From positions 1-32,202 of the forward strand of contig JAXDBW010000070.1 in NCBI GenBank assembly GCA_034678405.1: DNA of 32,202 nucleotides. The letters run 5' to 3'. Shown in pieces: positions 7,071-15,054 of this stretch. Position 1 is the stretch's first letter, and every line of letters starts with the position of its first letter. Source of the DNA: JAXDBW01 sp034678405. GTDB taxonomy: Bacteria > Patescibacteriota > Patescibacteriia > UBA10025 > JAHIVO01. The notes below the pieces were generated by a model, which saw nothing but the letters and a program-made list of their open reading frames with translations, made no database searches and was not told the DNA's origin. The translations under genes and the position numbers were made by a program.

Positions 7071-7520
7071 TTAGCTCCGGCCGGCGCTGCCTGGGGTGGC
7101 TGACTGCTCAGCGGGAGCGGTTTCAGCCGGCTTTTCTTCAGCTGGCTTAGTTTCTTCAGCTGGCTTAGTTTCTGCAGCGGGCTGTTCAGCCGGCTTTTCA
7201 CCCTCGGCGGGTTTCGCAGCGGCTGCCGCACCCTCTCCCTCGGGAGTGGCTTTTTTCTTGATATTGGCGACAGCTCGTTTCTCGCCCGAGATCACCTTCT
7301 GATCGACGAGGAGATTATGAACTGTACCCGATGGTTGGGCGCCGTGCTCTATCCAATATTTGATGCGATCAGCTTTCAGATCTGCTTGGTTAGCATGCGG
7401 ATCGTAGGTGCCGACCAGCTCCAGATAGTCTCCGACAGTGTCTTTGGTCTTTTCTGAGACCACGACCCGGTAGACAGGATGGTGCTTTTTTCCGACGCGG
7501 GATAATCGAATCATTAACAT
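7071..7520 (-). CDS. rpsP: Ribosomal protein bS16 with a long Ala/Pro/Glu tail
   Basis: A 30S assembly protein. Residues 1-85 are a standard bS16 (MIRLSRVGKKHHPVYRVVVSE; later YLELVGTYDPH, DRIKYWIEHGAQPS, VHNLL). A low-complexity extension of some 55 residues follows, made of Lys-Pro-Ala-Glu units (KPAEGEKPAEQ, ETKPAEETKPAEE), giving 149 residues where the family usually has 80-100. Start may be M1 (7520) or M3 (7514). The promoter is so close that the mRNA would have almost no 5' leader. The gene starts the rpsP/khpA/trmD neighbourhood. Confidence 0.95.
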   Translation of the reverse strand: MLMIRLSRVGKKHHPVYRVVVSEKTKDTVGDYLELVGTYDPHANQADLKADRIKYWIEHGAQPSGTVHNLLVDQKVISGEKRAVANIKKKATPEGEGAAAAAKPAEGEKPAEQPAAETKPAEETKPAEEKPAETAPAEQSATPGSAGRS

Positions 7521-7529
7521 AGTAGAGGT

Positions 7530-7558
7530 ATGATAGTGTATTTGGTATACAGTGTCAA
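7530..7558 (-). promoter_or_regulatory. rpsP promoter, almost leaderless
   Basis: TTGACA (7558-7553), 17-bp spacer, TATCAT (7535-7530) on the minus strand. The start would be near 7523, only about 3 nt before the ATG at 7520 and 9 nt before the second ATG, leaving no room for a Shine-Dalgarno. Confidence 0.8.
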
Positions 7559-7610
7559 GGAATGTGGGCGTGCTTACTTTTTTGCCCTATTAGCTTGATT
7601 ATATTGAGAT

Positions 7611-7725
7611 AATTTCTAATTACTAATAACAAATATCTAATAAAATCTCAATGCCTTCATTCCCTAATTAACAGATTGGGACATTAGGTATTTATTCGAA
7701 ATTAGAAATTCGATATTGGAAATTT
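7611..7725. repeat. AT-rich palindromic element, copy A
   Basis: Begins aatttctaattactaat and ends aattagaaatt...attggaaattt, so the outer arms are complementary. It is the most diverged of three copies (others at 15994-16102 and 18845-18955). It lies immediately behind the smc stop codon (7727) and before the rpsP promoter. Confidence 0.65.
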
Positions 7726-7726
7726 G

Positions 7727-10372
7727 CTATCGGTTTACCATGGCTTCAGCCTCCTCCATATTCATGGAGAGCAGCTTCGACACCCCATCATCACCCATCG
7801 TGATGCCATAGAGGAGACGAGCGTTATTCATGGTGGCCCGATTGTGCGTGACGACGACAAACTGGGTTTTGCTGGATAATTTCTCAATAATCGAGGCAAA
7901 GCGGAGAGAATTTGACTCATCCAGAGCCGCATCCACCTCATCCAAAATGACGAATGGAGAGGGGTTATTGTGAATAATGGCGCAGAGCAGGGCGATAGAG
8001 GTCATGGCGCGCTCTCCACCGGATAGCATGCTGATACCGCGGAGGCGTTTGCCGGGTGGGGTGGCGTGGATATCGATACCGGTAATTACCTTTTCCCCTG
8101 CCGGCGTATTTGTGGCTGGGGATTCTTTCTCCTCTTCGTCGTCAGTATCGTCATCATCTTCCAGATCGTCATCGTCGCTCTCTGGTTTGATTTCTTCACG
8201 GACGAGACTGAGGCTGGCATTGCCGCCCCGGAAGAGAATTTTGAAATACTCAGTGAAGTGTTTGCTAATTTGCTCAAAGGCTTTAGCAAATTGCTTTTTG
8301 ATCGTTTCGTTGAGTTCATCGATAATTCGTTCGAGATCGGCAATGGCTTTATTCAGATCGTCACTTTGGGTTGTCAGGAATTCGTAGCGCTCCTTAGTTT
8401 CTTTGTACTCTTGGGCGACCTGGGGGTCGATGCCGCCGATCAGTTCAATCTGTTTTTTGAGTTTTTGGATTTCATTGTAGAGCTCAGGTTTGGCTGGGCC
8501 CGGTTTCTCCGCGTGGTAGATCCGATCACGCTCTTCATCGGATAATTCATCGACCATTTCTCGCTCGAGGTCTTCCTGGCGGGTTTCGAGCTTGGCGAGT
8601 TCGACTTTGATATCATTGAGCTGATTGCTGATATCATTCAGCGCGCGTTGCTTATCCTGCTGTTTATTCTGCAGGGCAAATACCTGCTCTTTTTTCTCCT
8701 GTTCAGTTTCATTAAATCCAGCCATTTCTTTGTTAATTGACTGGAGTTCGGTGTCGAGCGCCTCTACCTGACTGGAGAGCTGTTTGGCTTCGGCGGATAG
8801 GTCGGCCCGCAGCTCTTCAGGCGATTTCCCGCTCCGTCCGAGCTCTTTCTGCACGCCCTCGAGCTCGCCCGATACCTGATCGAGCTGACCCTGGAGCATG
8901 GTTTCCTTCTCTTTCGCCACCTGCAGCAGGACTGATGCTTCTTTGATAGTGCCGAGAGCATCATCTTTTTGCTGAAGGAGCTCAGTGATGGTGTCCTGGA
9001 GCTCAATCACGAGCTCAGGGTCGCCGGTGCCGGTCGTTTGGACCTTGTGTCGGAGCTGCGCCAGCTGACTCGTGACCGTCTGGGCGTCGGCTGAGATGGC
9101 GCGGAGTTCCTCGAGGTCAGCGGTGGCTTCGATTTTCTCGAGGAGGGATTTTTGGTTCTGGTAGATGCTGTCGAGTTCAGAGGCGATTTCCGGTACTGTG
9201 ATTGATTTCTTCGAGGCGAGAGCATCCTTCGCCTGCATTAGTTTAGCTTTTGTTGCTTCGTACTGAGTGTTGAGTTTGTTTCGTTCTGTTTCGGCACGTT
9301 CCACTGTCTTCGTGTGTTCGGCGACAGCGCCTTGAGCTTCTTTTAGTAGGCGGGTGGTTGATTCCACTGATTCGCTGAGCTGTTCGTAACGGCGTTCCAG
9401 CCAGACAGTGTCGCCGTCGCCGGATTGCTGTCGGTCGCTGTCGAGTCGGCCTTTCAGACTGGCTTGCTCCCGGAGTAATTTATTTTTCTCGGAGAGGACA
9501 GTGGCGTAGCGTTCCTGGAGCTGGGTGAAGGCGTCCTGGCGGGAGGAGCCGATGGCGAGTTCGTGCATTTCTTGCTGGAGGGCGTCCATGTCATCCTCGA
9601 CGGCGCTGCGTTTCGTATCGACGGACTGATACTGGTCTTGCTGAGTGTGGAGCTGTTTCTGTAGATCGTGCCAGGCGCCGACATAGTAGGTGTGCTGGAT
9701 CTGCTTCAGCTCAGTCAGTATTTCTTCGCGCTTCTCCAGGCGGTGCACCTGGCGGGTGAGGGAGCGGAGGCGGGGTTCGATCTCCTGGATGAGGAGCTCG
9801 GCCTGCTGGAGGTTTTCGCGGGTGGCGTTGAGCTTATGCTCAGCCTGCTCTTTCTTGATTTGGTATTGGCGTACGCCAGCCGCTTCATCGAAATATTCTT
9901 TGCGCTGAGTCGGGGTAGCCGCGAGGAAGGCATCCACCGTTCCCTGGCCGATGATGCTGTAGGTACGCTGGCCGAAGTTGGATTTCGCCAGGAGCATGAG
10001 GATGTCCTGCAGACGGACCCGTGATTTATTGATGTAATATTCACCCTCACCATCGCGGGACATCCGGCGAGAAATGACGATCTCGGAGTAGTCGAGCGGA
10101 GCTTTGCGATCTTCATTATTCAAAACCATATCGACCTGGCAGTACCCCAGGCGGGTCTTCTTGTCCGAGCCAGCAAAAATTACATCCCCGGATTTCTTAC
10201 CGCGGATTGATTTGAGGCTTTGCTCGCCGAGTACCCATCGGACGGCGTCAGCAATGTTTGATTTACCCGAACCATTCGGGCCAACGATAGCGGTGATGCC
10301 CGGCTTGAATTCGAGTGTTGATTTGTTCGCGAATGATTTGAAACCCTGGATGACTATTCGTTGGAGATACAT
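7727..10372 (-). CDS. smc: Chromosome segregation ATPase SMC, short, without an evident hinge domain
   Basis: ABC-type ATPase that organises the chromosome. Head parts are complete: Walker A GPNGSGKS at 31-38, YSIIGQGTV at 138-146, signature LSGGERA at 783-789, Walker B FVILDEVDAALD at 807-818, and the switch His in VVTHNRAT near 843. Two coiled-coil stretches run about 165-445 and 455-690. The protein has 881 residues against about 1150-1200 in typical bacterial SMC, and I find no globular Gly-rich hinge of about 150 residues; the only break is a short TTGTGDPE turn at 447-453. The C-terminal head carries an acidic insertion (residues 732-750, nearly all Asp/Glu). It has its own promoter. 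MukB or a Rad50-like protein is unlikely, as there is no CxxC hook and the head matches SMC. Confidence 0.92.
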   Translation of the reverse strand: MYLQRIVIQGFKSFANKSTLEFKPGITAIVGPNGSGKSNIADAVRWVLGEQSLKSIRGKKSGDVIFAGSDKKTRLGYCQVDMVLNNEDRKAPLDYSEIVISRRMSRDGEGEYYINKSRVRLQDILMLLAKSNFGQRTYSIIGQGTVDAFLAATPTQRKEYFDEAAGVRQYQIKKEQAEHKLNATRENLQQAELLIQEIEPRLRSLTRQVHRLEKREEILTELKQIQHTYYVGAWHDLQKQLHTQQDQYQSVDTKRSAVEDDMDALQQEMHELAIGSSRQDAFTQLQERYATVLSEKNKLLREQASLKGRLDSDRQQSGDGDTVWLERRYEQLSESVESTTRLLKEAQGAVAEHTKTVERAETERNKLNTQYEATKAKLMQAKDALASKKSITVPEIASELDSIYQNQKSLLEKIEATADLEELRAISADAQTVTSQLAQLRHKVQTTGTGDPELVIELQDTITELLQQKDDALGTIKEASVLLQVAKEKETMLQGQLDQVSGELEGVQKELGRSGKSPEELRADLSAEAKQLSSQVEALDTELQSINKEMAGFNETEQEKKEQVFALQNKQQDKQRALNDISNQLNDIKVELAKLETRQEDLEREMVDELSDEERDRIYHAEKPGPAKPELYNEIQKLKKQIELIGGIDPQVAQEYKETKERYEFLTTQSDDLNKAIADLERIIDELNETIKKQFAKAFEQISKHFTEYFKILFRGGNASLSLVREEIKPESDDDDLEDDDDTDDEEEKESPATNTPAGEKVITGIDIHATPPGKRLRGISMLSGGERAMTSIALLCAIIHNNPSPFVILDEVDAALDESNSLRFASIIEKLSSKTQFVVVTHNRATMNNARLLYGITMGDDGVSKLLSMNMEEAEAMVNR

Positions 10373-10422
10373 AATGCGTGATAACGGAATAGGGCATGGA
10401 TGATATGCCCTTCATGCATGCG

Positions 10423-10450
10423 ATTATACCAGATTTGAGAGAAATATCAA
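10423..10450 (-). promoter_or_regulatory. smc promoter
   Basis: TTGATA (10450-10445), 16-bp spacer ending TGG, consensus TATAAT (10428-10423) on the minus strand. The leader of about 45 nt contains the hairpin GGGCAT/ATGCCC (10393-10410) before the ATG at 10372, and no Shine-Dalgarno. Confidence 0.85.
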
Positions 10451-10460
10451 AGCGGAAATA

Positions 10461-10500
10461 CCAAAAAATAGCGCCGTACTTCAGGGGATGAAGTACGGCG
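10461..10500 (-). terminator. Terminator of the small membrane-protein gene
   Basis: 12-bp perfect stem CGCCGTACTTCA/TGAAGTACGGCG (10500-10489 / 10483-10472) with 5-nt loop, then CTATTTTTTGG on the minus strand. Confidence 0.9.
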
Positions 10501-10524
10501 GATGTTTATGGCGAGCGCGGTGCG

Positions 10525-10833
10525 TTAGAATGCACCAAACGCATGCAGGGCGAGACCAATGAGGCCGAGCACCACGACAGTGATGGGCCAACTCCAGGTG
10601 GATTTACCGAATTTCGCCCGGCGGCTGCCGAGCTCATTTGGCATGAGAACCCTCCGGGTGCTGGCAAACGATGTGCCGGTGCACTTGTCAGTCCACGCGT
10701 GACGTGAATGTGTGCCCATTTCCCACTTCCCGTCATGGGTCACTCTCCGGAAAAAGGAAAGTATGCCGAAGACAACCAGCAGTCCGAGAAGGGCCACGAG
10801 GAGCGGCGGGATGGTTAAAGAGCCAATCTGCAT
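10525..10833 (-). CDS. Small two-pass membrane protein of unknown function
   Basis: A 102-residue protein with hydrophobic segments at about 8-30 (TIPPLLVALLGLLVVFGILSF) and about 80-100 (WPITVVVLGLIGLALHAF), separated by a basic, Ser/Thr-rich loop with one Cys. I do not recognise the family. The ATG at 10833 is chosen because AGGAGG stands 5 nt before it; an upstream GTG (10839) would overlap that Shine-Dalgarno. The gene forms a self-contained unit with a strong promoter, a strong ribosome site and a strong terminator, suggesting substantial expression. Confidence 0.75.
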   Translation of the reverse strand: MQIGSLTIPPLLVALLGLLVVFGILSFFRRVTHDGKWEMGTHSRHAWTDKCTGTSFASTRRVLMPNELGSRRAKFGKSTWSWPITVVVLGLIGLALHAFGAF

Positions 10834-10873
10834 AAGCACCTCCTATGCTAAGAGTGTATGCAGTGGATGGGAG

Positions 10874-10903
10874 AGTGTAGCTCAGAGTAGGGCACTGTGT
10901 CAA
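10874..10903 (-). promoter_or_regulatory. Promoter of the small membrane-protein gene
   Basis: TTGACA (10903-10898), 18-bp spacer, TACACT (10879-10874) on the minus strand, located right after the purL terminator. Confidence 0.75.
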
Positions 10904-10913
10904 CCCCCGGTGG

Positions 10914-10953
10914 CAATAAAAAACCGCCGCATCTCATATGTGAGATACGGCGG
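10914..10953 (-). terminator. purL terminator
   Basis: 13-bp stem CCGCCGTATCTCA/TGAGATGCGGCGG (10953-10941 / 10936-10924, one G-T-type mismatch), 4-nt loop, followed by TTTTTTATTG on the minus strand. Confidence 0.92.
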
Positions 10954-10978
10954 AAAGAACATGAGGGGTACCGTCCTC

Positions 10979-13900
10979 CTAGTGGGTACACCAATAATAT
11001 GCGTTTTGGAAGAAAGTCAGCCATGGGCTGGCCGCCACACTCTGCCACTCGGCAGGCGTCCAGGGCCACTGCCACTTCAGGAACAAGCGTTCGGCGTGGG
11101 GCATCATGGCAAGATGTCGGCCGTCGGGCGAGCACAGGGCGGTAATGCCGAGTGGGGATCCATTCGGATTGAACGGATAGCACTCCGTGGCACGACCGTC
11201 ATCATCCGCGAACCGCAGCGGTGCGAGTTGTTGGGTGATGATCTGCTCCAAGATCGTGTCGTCAGGGCAGTGTAGACGCCCTTCACCATGAGCCACCCAG
11301 ATACCAAGTACCGATCCGATCATGCTCCGGAAGAATATTGAGGAGCTGCTGTGGACGGTGACGGTGCTAAACCGCGATTCGAAGATCTCGGAGGTGTTGC
11401 GGATAAATCGTGGCTGCCGTTCGATCTCGAGGCCCGGGAACGGTACCACGCCCATCAGTGTCATGACCTGGCAGCCGTTACATACGCCGAGCGAGAAGGT
11501 GTCCACCCGACCGTAGAAACGGTCGAACGCTGCCTTGATTCGCTCGTTGTGCCGTATGGCGGCCGCCCAACTTTTTCCGGCGTCGGGTACGTCACGGTTA
11601 GAAAACCCACCGCACAGGACCAGACCACGGAATTCGTCGAGTGTGATTCGCCCATCAGCCAGGTCGGTCATGGTCACGTCCGTGACCTCAAATCCGGCGT
11701 AGAAAAAGGCTTCCGCCATTTCTCGGTCGCCGTTGGTACCGGCCTCGCGCATGATGGCCACGCGTGGTTTGCGCGACATGGTCAGTGTCACGATGTCGGT
11801 CGGCGTCGGAGTATAGCTCAAGCGGTAGGCCGGGCCGCGTCGGTCATAGTTGACTTGGCGTTCGGATTCTACCAGGGAGGCGTGCGTTTGTCGTCGGTCG
11901 AGCGCATACGATGTCTCTTGCCAGAGATCGCGCAGGATACGCATATCCTCGTCGAACACAGGCGTACCCATACGAGTAATGCGAATCTGCTGTTCGCAGG
12001 TGGTTCTGCCGAGCAGGTGGTACATTGATCTCACTCCGTGCGCATCCACAATGCGTCCGATTTCTGACAAGTCCTGAAGCTGGACTTCGATGACCGCGCC
12101 GCATTCTTCGTTAAAAAGATATGGCAGCAGGTCGTCGTCTGAGACGGCATCTGGCAGCCGGAGTCTGAATCCACAGTTACCGGCGAAGGCCATCTCTAAC
12201 AGGGTGGTGATAAGCCCACCGTCGGAGCGGTCGTGGCCGGCCAGGATGAGCCCGCGATGCACCAGCTCTTGGACCGCTGACATAGCCCGCTTGAAGAAGT
12301 CGGGATCATCCACGTCCGGCGATTCATTACCGAGCTGGTTGTACACTCTGGCAAGTGCCGACCCGCCCAGCCGCATGCTTCCATGAGCAAAGTCGAGGAA
12401 CAGTAGCTGGCTGTTGCCGGGCCGCTTGATATCAGGCGTCACCGTGCGGGTGACATCATCCATCGGTGCCACAGTGAAGAACTGGACGGTGCCCGGAGCT
12501 TTGATAACCGTTTTCATGCCATCGCGCATCGCTTTGCTGGCCATAGACAGTGAGTCTTTGCCAACGAAGATCCGCACGCCAAGCGTGTCGCTGAATAGTC
12601 CACCGGTCGCGGTCTGCACCGCTTCGTACAGGCGCGCGTCTTCACCTGGATGGCCGGCCGGCCATTGCCAGGTCGCGGAGCAGCTAATCGAATCCAGACC
12701 ATTGACCTTTGCAAACATGATGTTCGTCAGGCCTTCGGCCACCGACATACGGATACCAGCCGCGTTATCGACGATACCCTTGATTGGCTGTTCGCCGATT
12801 GATTGAGCAGCGCCGGTCAGTCCGGACATGCCATCTGCGGTCACGGCATAGTCAGCCATGGTCAGTTGGAGCGGTCCCACACATTGCTGCTGGACCACGC
12901 ACCCACCGACCGAGCGGTCGACTTTGCGGGTGAGGAATCCTTTTGATCCGACATCCACCAGACGGAGTACCCGATCCAGCGCCTCAGGAATGAGGAGCTT
13001 ATCCGGTAGTCGTAGCGGAGCGAGTTCGCGCGGGACGCGTGTCGCTTCGATACGCTTCTGCGGCAGTTTGGATAGTAGGAAATCCAGCGACAGATGGATC
13101 GGCGTTGAACCGTCGTCATCCGCAAACGTGATGTACCCGTCGTCGGTACAGTCGCCGATGACAGCCATCGGACAACGTTCACGCTGACAGATAGACTGGA
13201 AGTGGCTCATGTTTTCCGGGCGGATGAGCATCACCAGGCGTTCTTGGCTCTCGTTGCATACGAGTACCATGACGCTCATGGTTTGGTCACCAGACGGGAT
13301 GCGCCGCAGGTAAATGCGTGCTCCCGATGGATGGACTATTTCCGGTACTGCTACAGAATCACCGCCGGCACCGAGGTCCTGGATGGTTTCGATGGGATTA
13401 TCCTGACCGAGCTCTACACAGGTCCGAATCACGCGGTCAATGCGCTGCTCCATTTCTGGATTGGCGCGTTGGACCGAGGCGAAATCCAGTGCAGCTGCGT
13501 CTCCTTCGGAGCCGCTGTCCACGCTGGATCGTCCGGCACCACCGAGCCCGATGTGATAGGCGTCTCCGCCGATCTGGACCACGAGCCATCCTTTTTCAGG
13601 AGAGAGCTTTTCCAGATGTTCGGTTCGGGCGAGGCCAACGCCCCCGGCGACCATGATCGGCTTGGTATAGCCGAGCATCTCATCACCTACTAGCTGTTCG
13701 AATGAGCGGGTAGTGCCGAGAATGATCGGTTGACCAATGCAGTTGCCATAATTAGAGGCGCCATTCGACGCCTGGATGAGGATGGCTGCAGCTGGAGCGA
13801 TGCTGGGCGAATATTCGCACACCGTGGTTTCCCAGGGCAGGTGGTAGTCGTCCAGTCGCAGGTGAGAGACGTAGTAGCAGGCCAAGGCGGTCTTAAATAG

Positions 13901-14908
13901 ACCGCCGCGACCGAATGCTTGGCGATCTCTGATCTCGCCGCCCGTGCCGGTAGCCGCCCCGTTGTAGGGCTCCACGCCGGTTGGGTGGTTGTGCGTCTCC
14001 ACCTTTACGATGATACAGTACTCCGCCGACTGATAGTGGTAGGCTGACGGATGGCCGGGTTGTGACGGAACAAATGCTGTCACGAGATGTCTGGCTATGG
14101 CGCCAGCGTTGTCATTGAACGCCTTGTCCACGTTGCCGGGTTTTCTCGATACGGTCTGGCGGACCAGGTCCATAGGTGAATGCGGCATGACGATTCCGTC
14201 GATGACGTATTCGGCCTGGAAATCATGGTGCCGACAGTGTTGGGAATTGAGTTGCCCGTACATGAAGTATTCAGCGTCAGTCACGTCACGGTGGATCACC
14301 TCGAGACAGTGCTGCAGCAAGTAGTCGATCAGATAGTCAGTCAGACCGAGCCCCTGGACGGCATTGAATCGTTCGAGGGCAGTCCGACTTTCTGCCAGGA
14401 CGGGGATGTGCTCGACCGGCGGCGACGTGATGCCGAAGTCGAACGTGGTGATTGGCCGCGGGTACCGTTCCTCGGTCATGCGGTCGTGCAGGCGCGGCAA
14501 CAGTTTTTTCTCCAGTTCGACGGAGATACTCTCGCCGTCCCCGCGCGTAAACGTAAAACGCCGGGCGCGCTCAATGCGGGTGATGGATCTCACACCGCAC
14601 GCGTGGCAGCTGGCAACTGCGTTTGTCGACCACGGCGATACAATAGCGAGTCGCGGGCCGACCTCGATGCATCCGGATGATCCCAGGAAGCTGTCAGGAC
14701 CGAATTTTTCCGGCTCATATGTCTCCTTCAGGATCCACTCCACAATGCTGCGTTCGTTCGCACTCAGCTTGCCGCCGGCTTCCACGTAAAACACCCACTC
14801 GGTATTGATCGAGGCGATGTCGGGTGAGACGTGCCGCTGGATATCGGTGAGCAGCTCCGCTTGTCGTTGTACCGAAAGCGCGGGCGTCCGATAGAATTGG
14901 TAGATCAC
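10979..14908 (-). CDS. purL: Phosphoribosylformylglycinamidine synthase, single-chain form
   Basis: Fourth step of purine synthesis: FGAR + glutamine + ATP to FGAM. The 1309-residue product matches the long PurL (about 1295 in E. coli). It has an N-terminal PurS-like region, the catalytic part with NSQHCRHHDF, KVETHNHPTGVEPYNGA and DLGAGGDS, a second AIR-synthase-like half, and a C-terminal class I glutaminase from about residue 1050. The glutaminase has nucleophile Cys1143 in GVCNGCQ and the His/Glu pair in MPHAERL at 1271/1273. The start is GTG at 14908 with GAGG six nt upstream. Own promoter and terminator enclose it. No other purine gene is in the window, so either the pathway is scattered or this gene was acquired alone. 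Confidence 0.96.
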   Translation of the reverse strand: MIYQFYRTPALSVQRQAELLTDIQRHVSPDIASINTEWVFYVEAGGKLSANERSIVEWILKETYEPEKFGPDSFLGSSGCIEVGPRLAIVSPWSTNAVASCHACGVRSITRIERARRFTFTRGDGESISVELEKKLLPRLHDRMTEERYPRPITTFDFGITSPPVEHIPVLAESRTALERFNAVQGLGLTDYLIDYLLQHCLEVIHRDVTDAEYFMYGQLNSQHCRHHDFQAEYVIDGIVMPHSPMDLVRQTVSRKPGNVDKAFNDNAGAIARHLVTAFVPSQPGHPSAYHYQSAEYCIIVKVETHNHPTGVEPYNGAATGTGGEIRDRQAFGRGGLFKTALACYYVSHLRLDDYHLPWETTVCEYSPSIAPAAAILIQASNGASNYGNCIGQPIILGTTRSFEQLVGDEMLGYTKPIMVAGGVGLARTEHLEKLSPEKGWLVVQIGGDAYHIGLGGAGRSSVDSGSEGDAAALDFASVQRANPEMEQRIDRVIRTCVELGQDNPIETIQDLGAGGDSVAVPEIVHPSGARIYLRRIPSGDQTMSVMVLVCNESQERLVMLIRPENMSHFQSICQRERCPMAVIGDCTDDGYITFADDDGSTPIHLSLDFLLSKLPQKRIEATRVPRELAPLRLPDKLLIPEALDRVLRLVDVGSKGFLTRKVDRSVGGCVVQQQCVGPLQLTMADYAVTADGMSGLTGAAQSIGEQPIKGIVDNAAGIRMSVAEGLTNIMFAKVNGLDSISCSATWQWPAGHPGEDARLYEAVQTATGGLFSDTLGVRIFVGKDSLSMASKAMRDGMKTVIKAPGTVQFFTVAPMDDVTRTVTPDIKRPGNSQLLFLDFAHGSMRLGGSALARVYNQLGNESPDVDDPDFFKRAMSAVQELVHRGLILAGHDRSDGGLITTLLEMAFAGNCGFRLRLPDAVSDDDLLPYLFNEECGAVIEVQLQDLSEIGRIVDAHGVRSMYHLLGRTTCEQQIRITRMGTPVFDEDMRILRDLWQETSYALDRRQTHASLVESERQVNYDRRGPAYRLSYTPTPTDIVTLTMSRKPRVAIMREAGTNGDREMAEAFFYAGFEVTDVTMTDLADGRITLDEFRGLVLCGGFSNRDVPDAGKSWAAAIRHNERIKAAFDRFYGRVDTFSLGVCNGCQVMTLMGVVPFPGLEIERQPRFIRNTSEIFESRFSTVTVHSSSSIFFRSMIGSVLGIWVAHGEGRLHCPDDTILEQIITQQLAPLRFADDDGRATECYPFNPNGSPLGITALCSPDGRHLAMMPHAERLFLKWQWPWTPAEWQSVAASPWLTFFQNAYYWCTH

Positions 14909-14978
14909 GTGTTACCTCTTCTTTCTCTATAGGGTCTGTTGTTAATGGTACTTTGTTTCTTTGTTTTTTTAGTCATTC

Positions 14979-15007
14979 ACTGTATCAGTATCATTGGTTT
15001 CCGTCAA
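14979..15007 (-). promoter_or_regulatory. purL promoter
   Basis: TTGACG (15007-15002), 17-bp spacer, TACAGT (14984-14979) on the minus strand. The -35 box lies at the end of the T tract of the preceding terminator. Confidence 0.7.
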
Positions 15008-15038
15008 TAAAAAACCGCCCGTTACGAGACAGGCGGTT
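15006..15038 (-). terminator. Terminator of the pyrimidine operon
   Basis: AACCGCC (15038-15032) pairs with GGCGGTT (15019-15013), followed by TTTTTATTG on the minus strand, 17 nt after the last gene of the operon. Confidence 0.85.
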
Positions 15039-15054
15039 TTGCGAAGTGGAGAAA

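Noticed and set aside
10834..10839. GTG start two codons earlier for the 102-residue membrane protein
   Set aside because: It overlaps the AGGAGG that serves the ATG at 10833.
11351..12028. 225-residue plus-strand ORF within purL
   Set aside because: Antisense to an intact PurL with all motifs.
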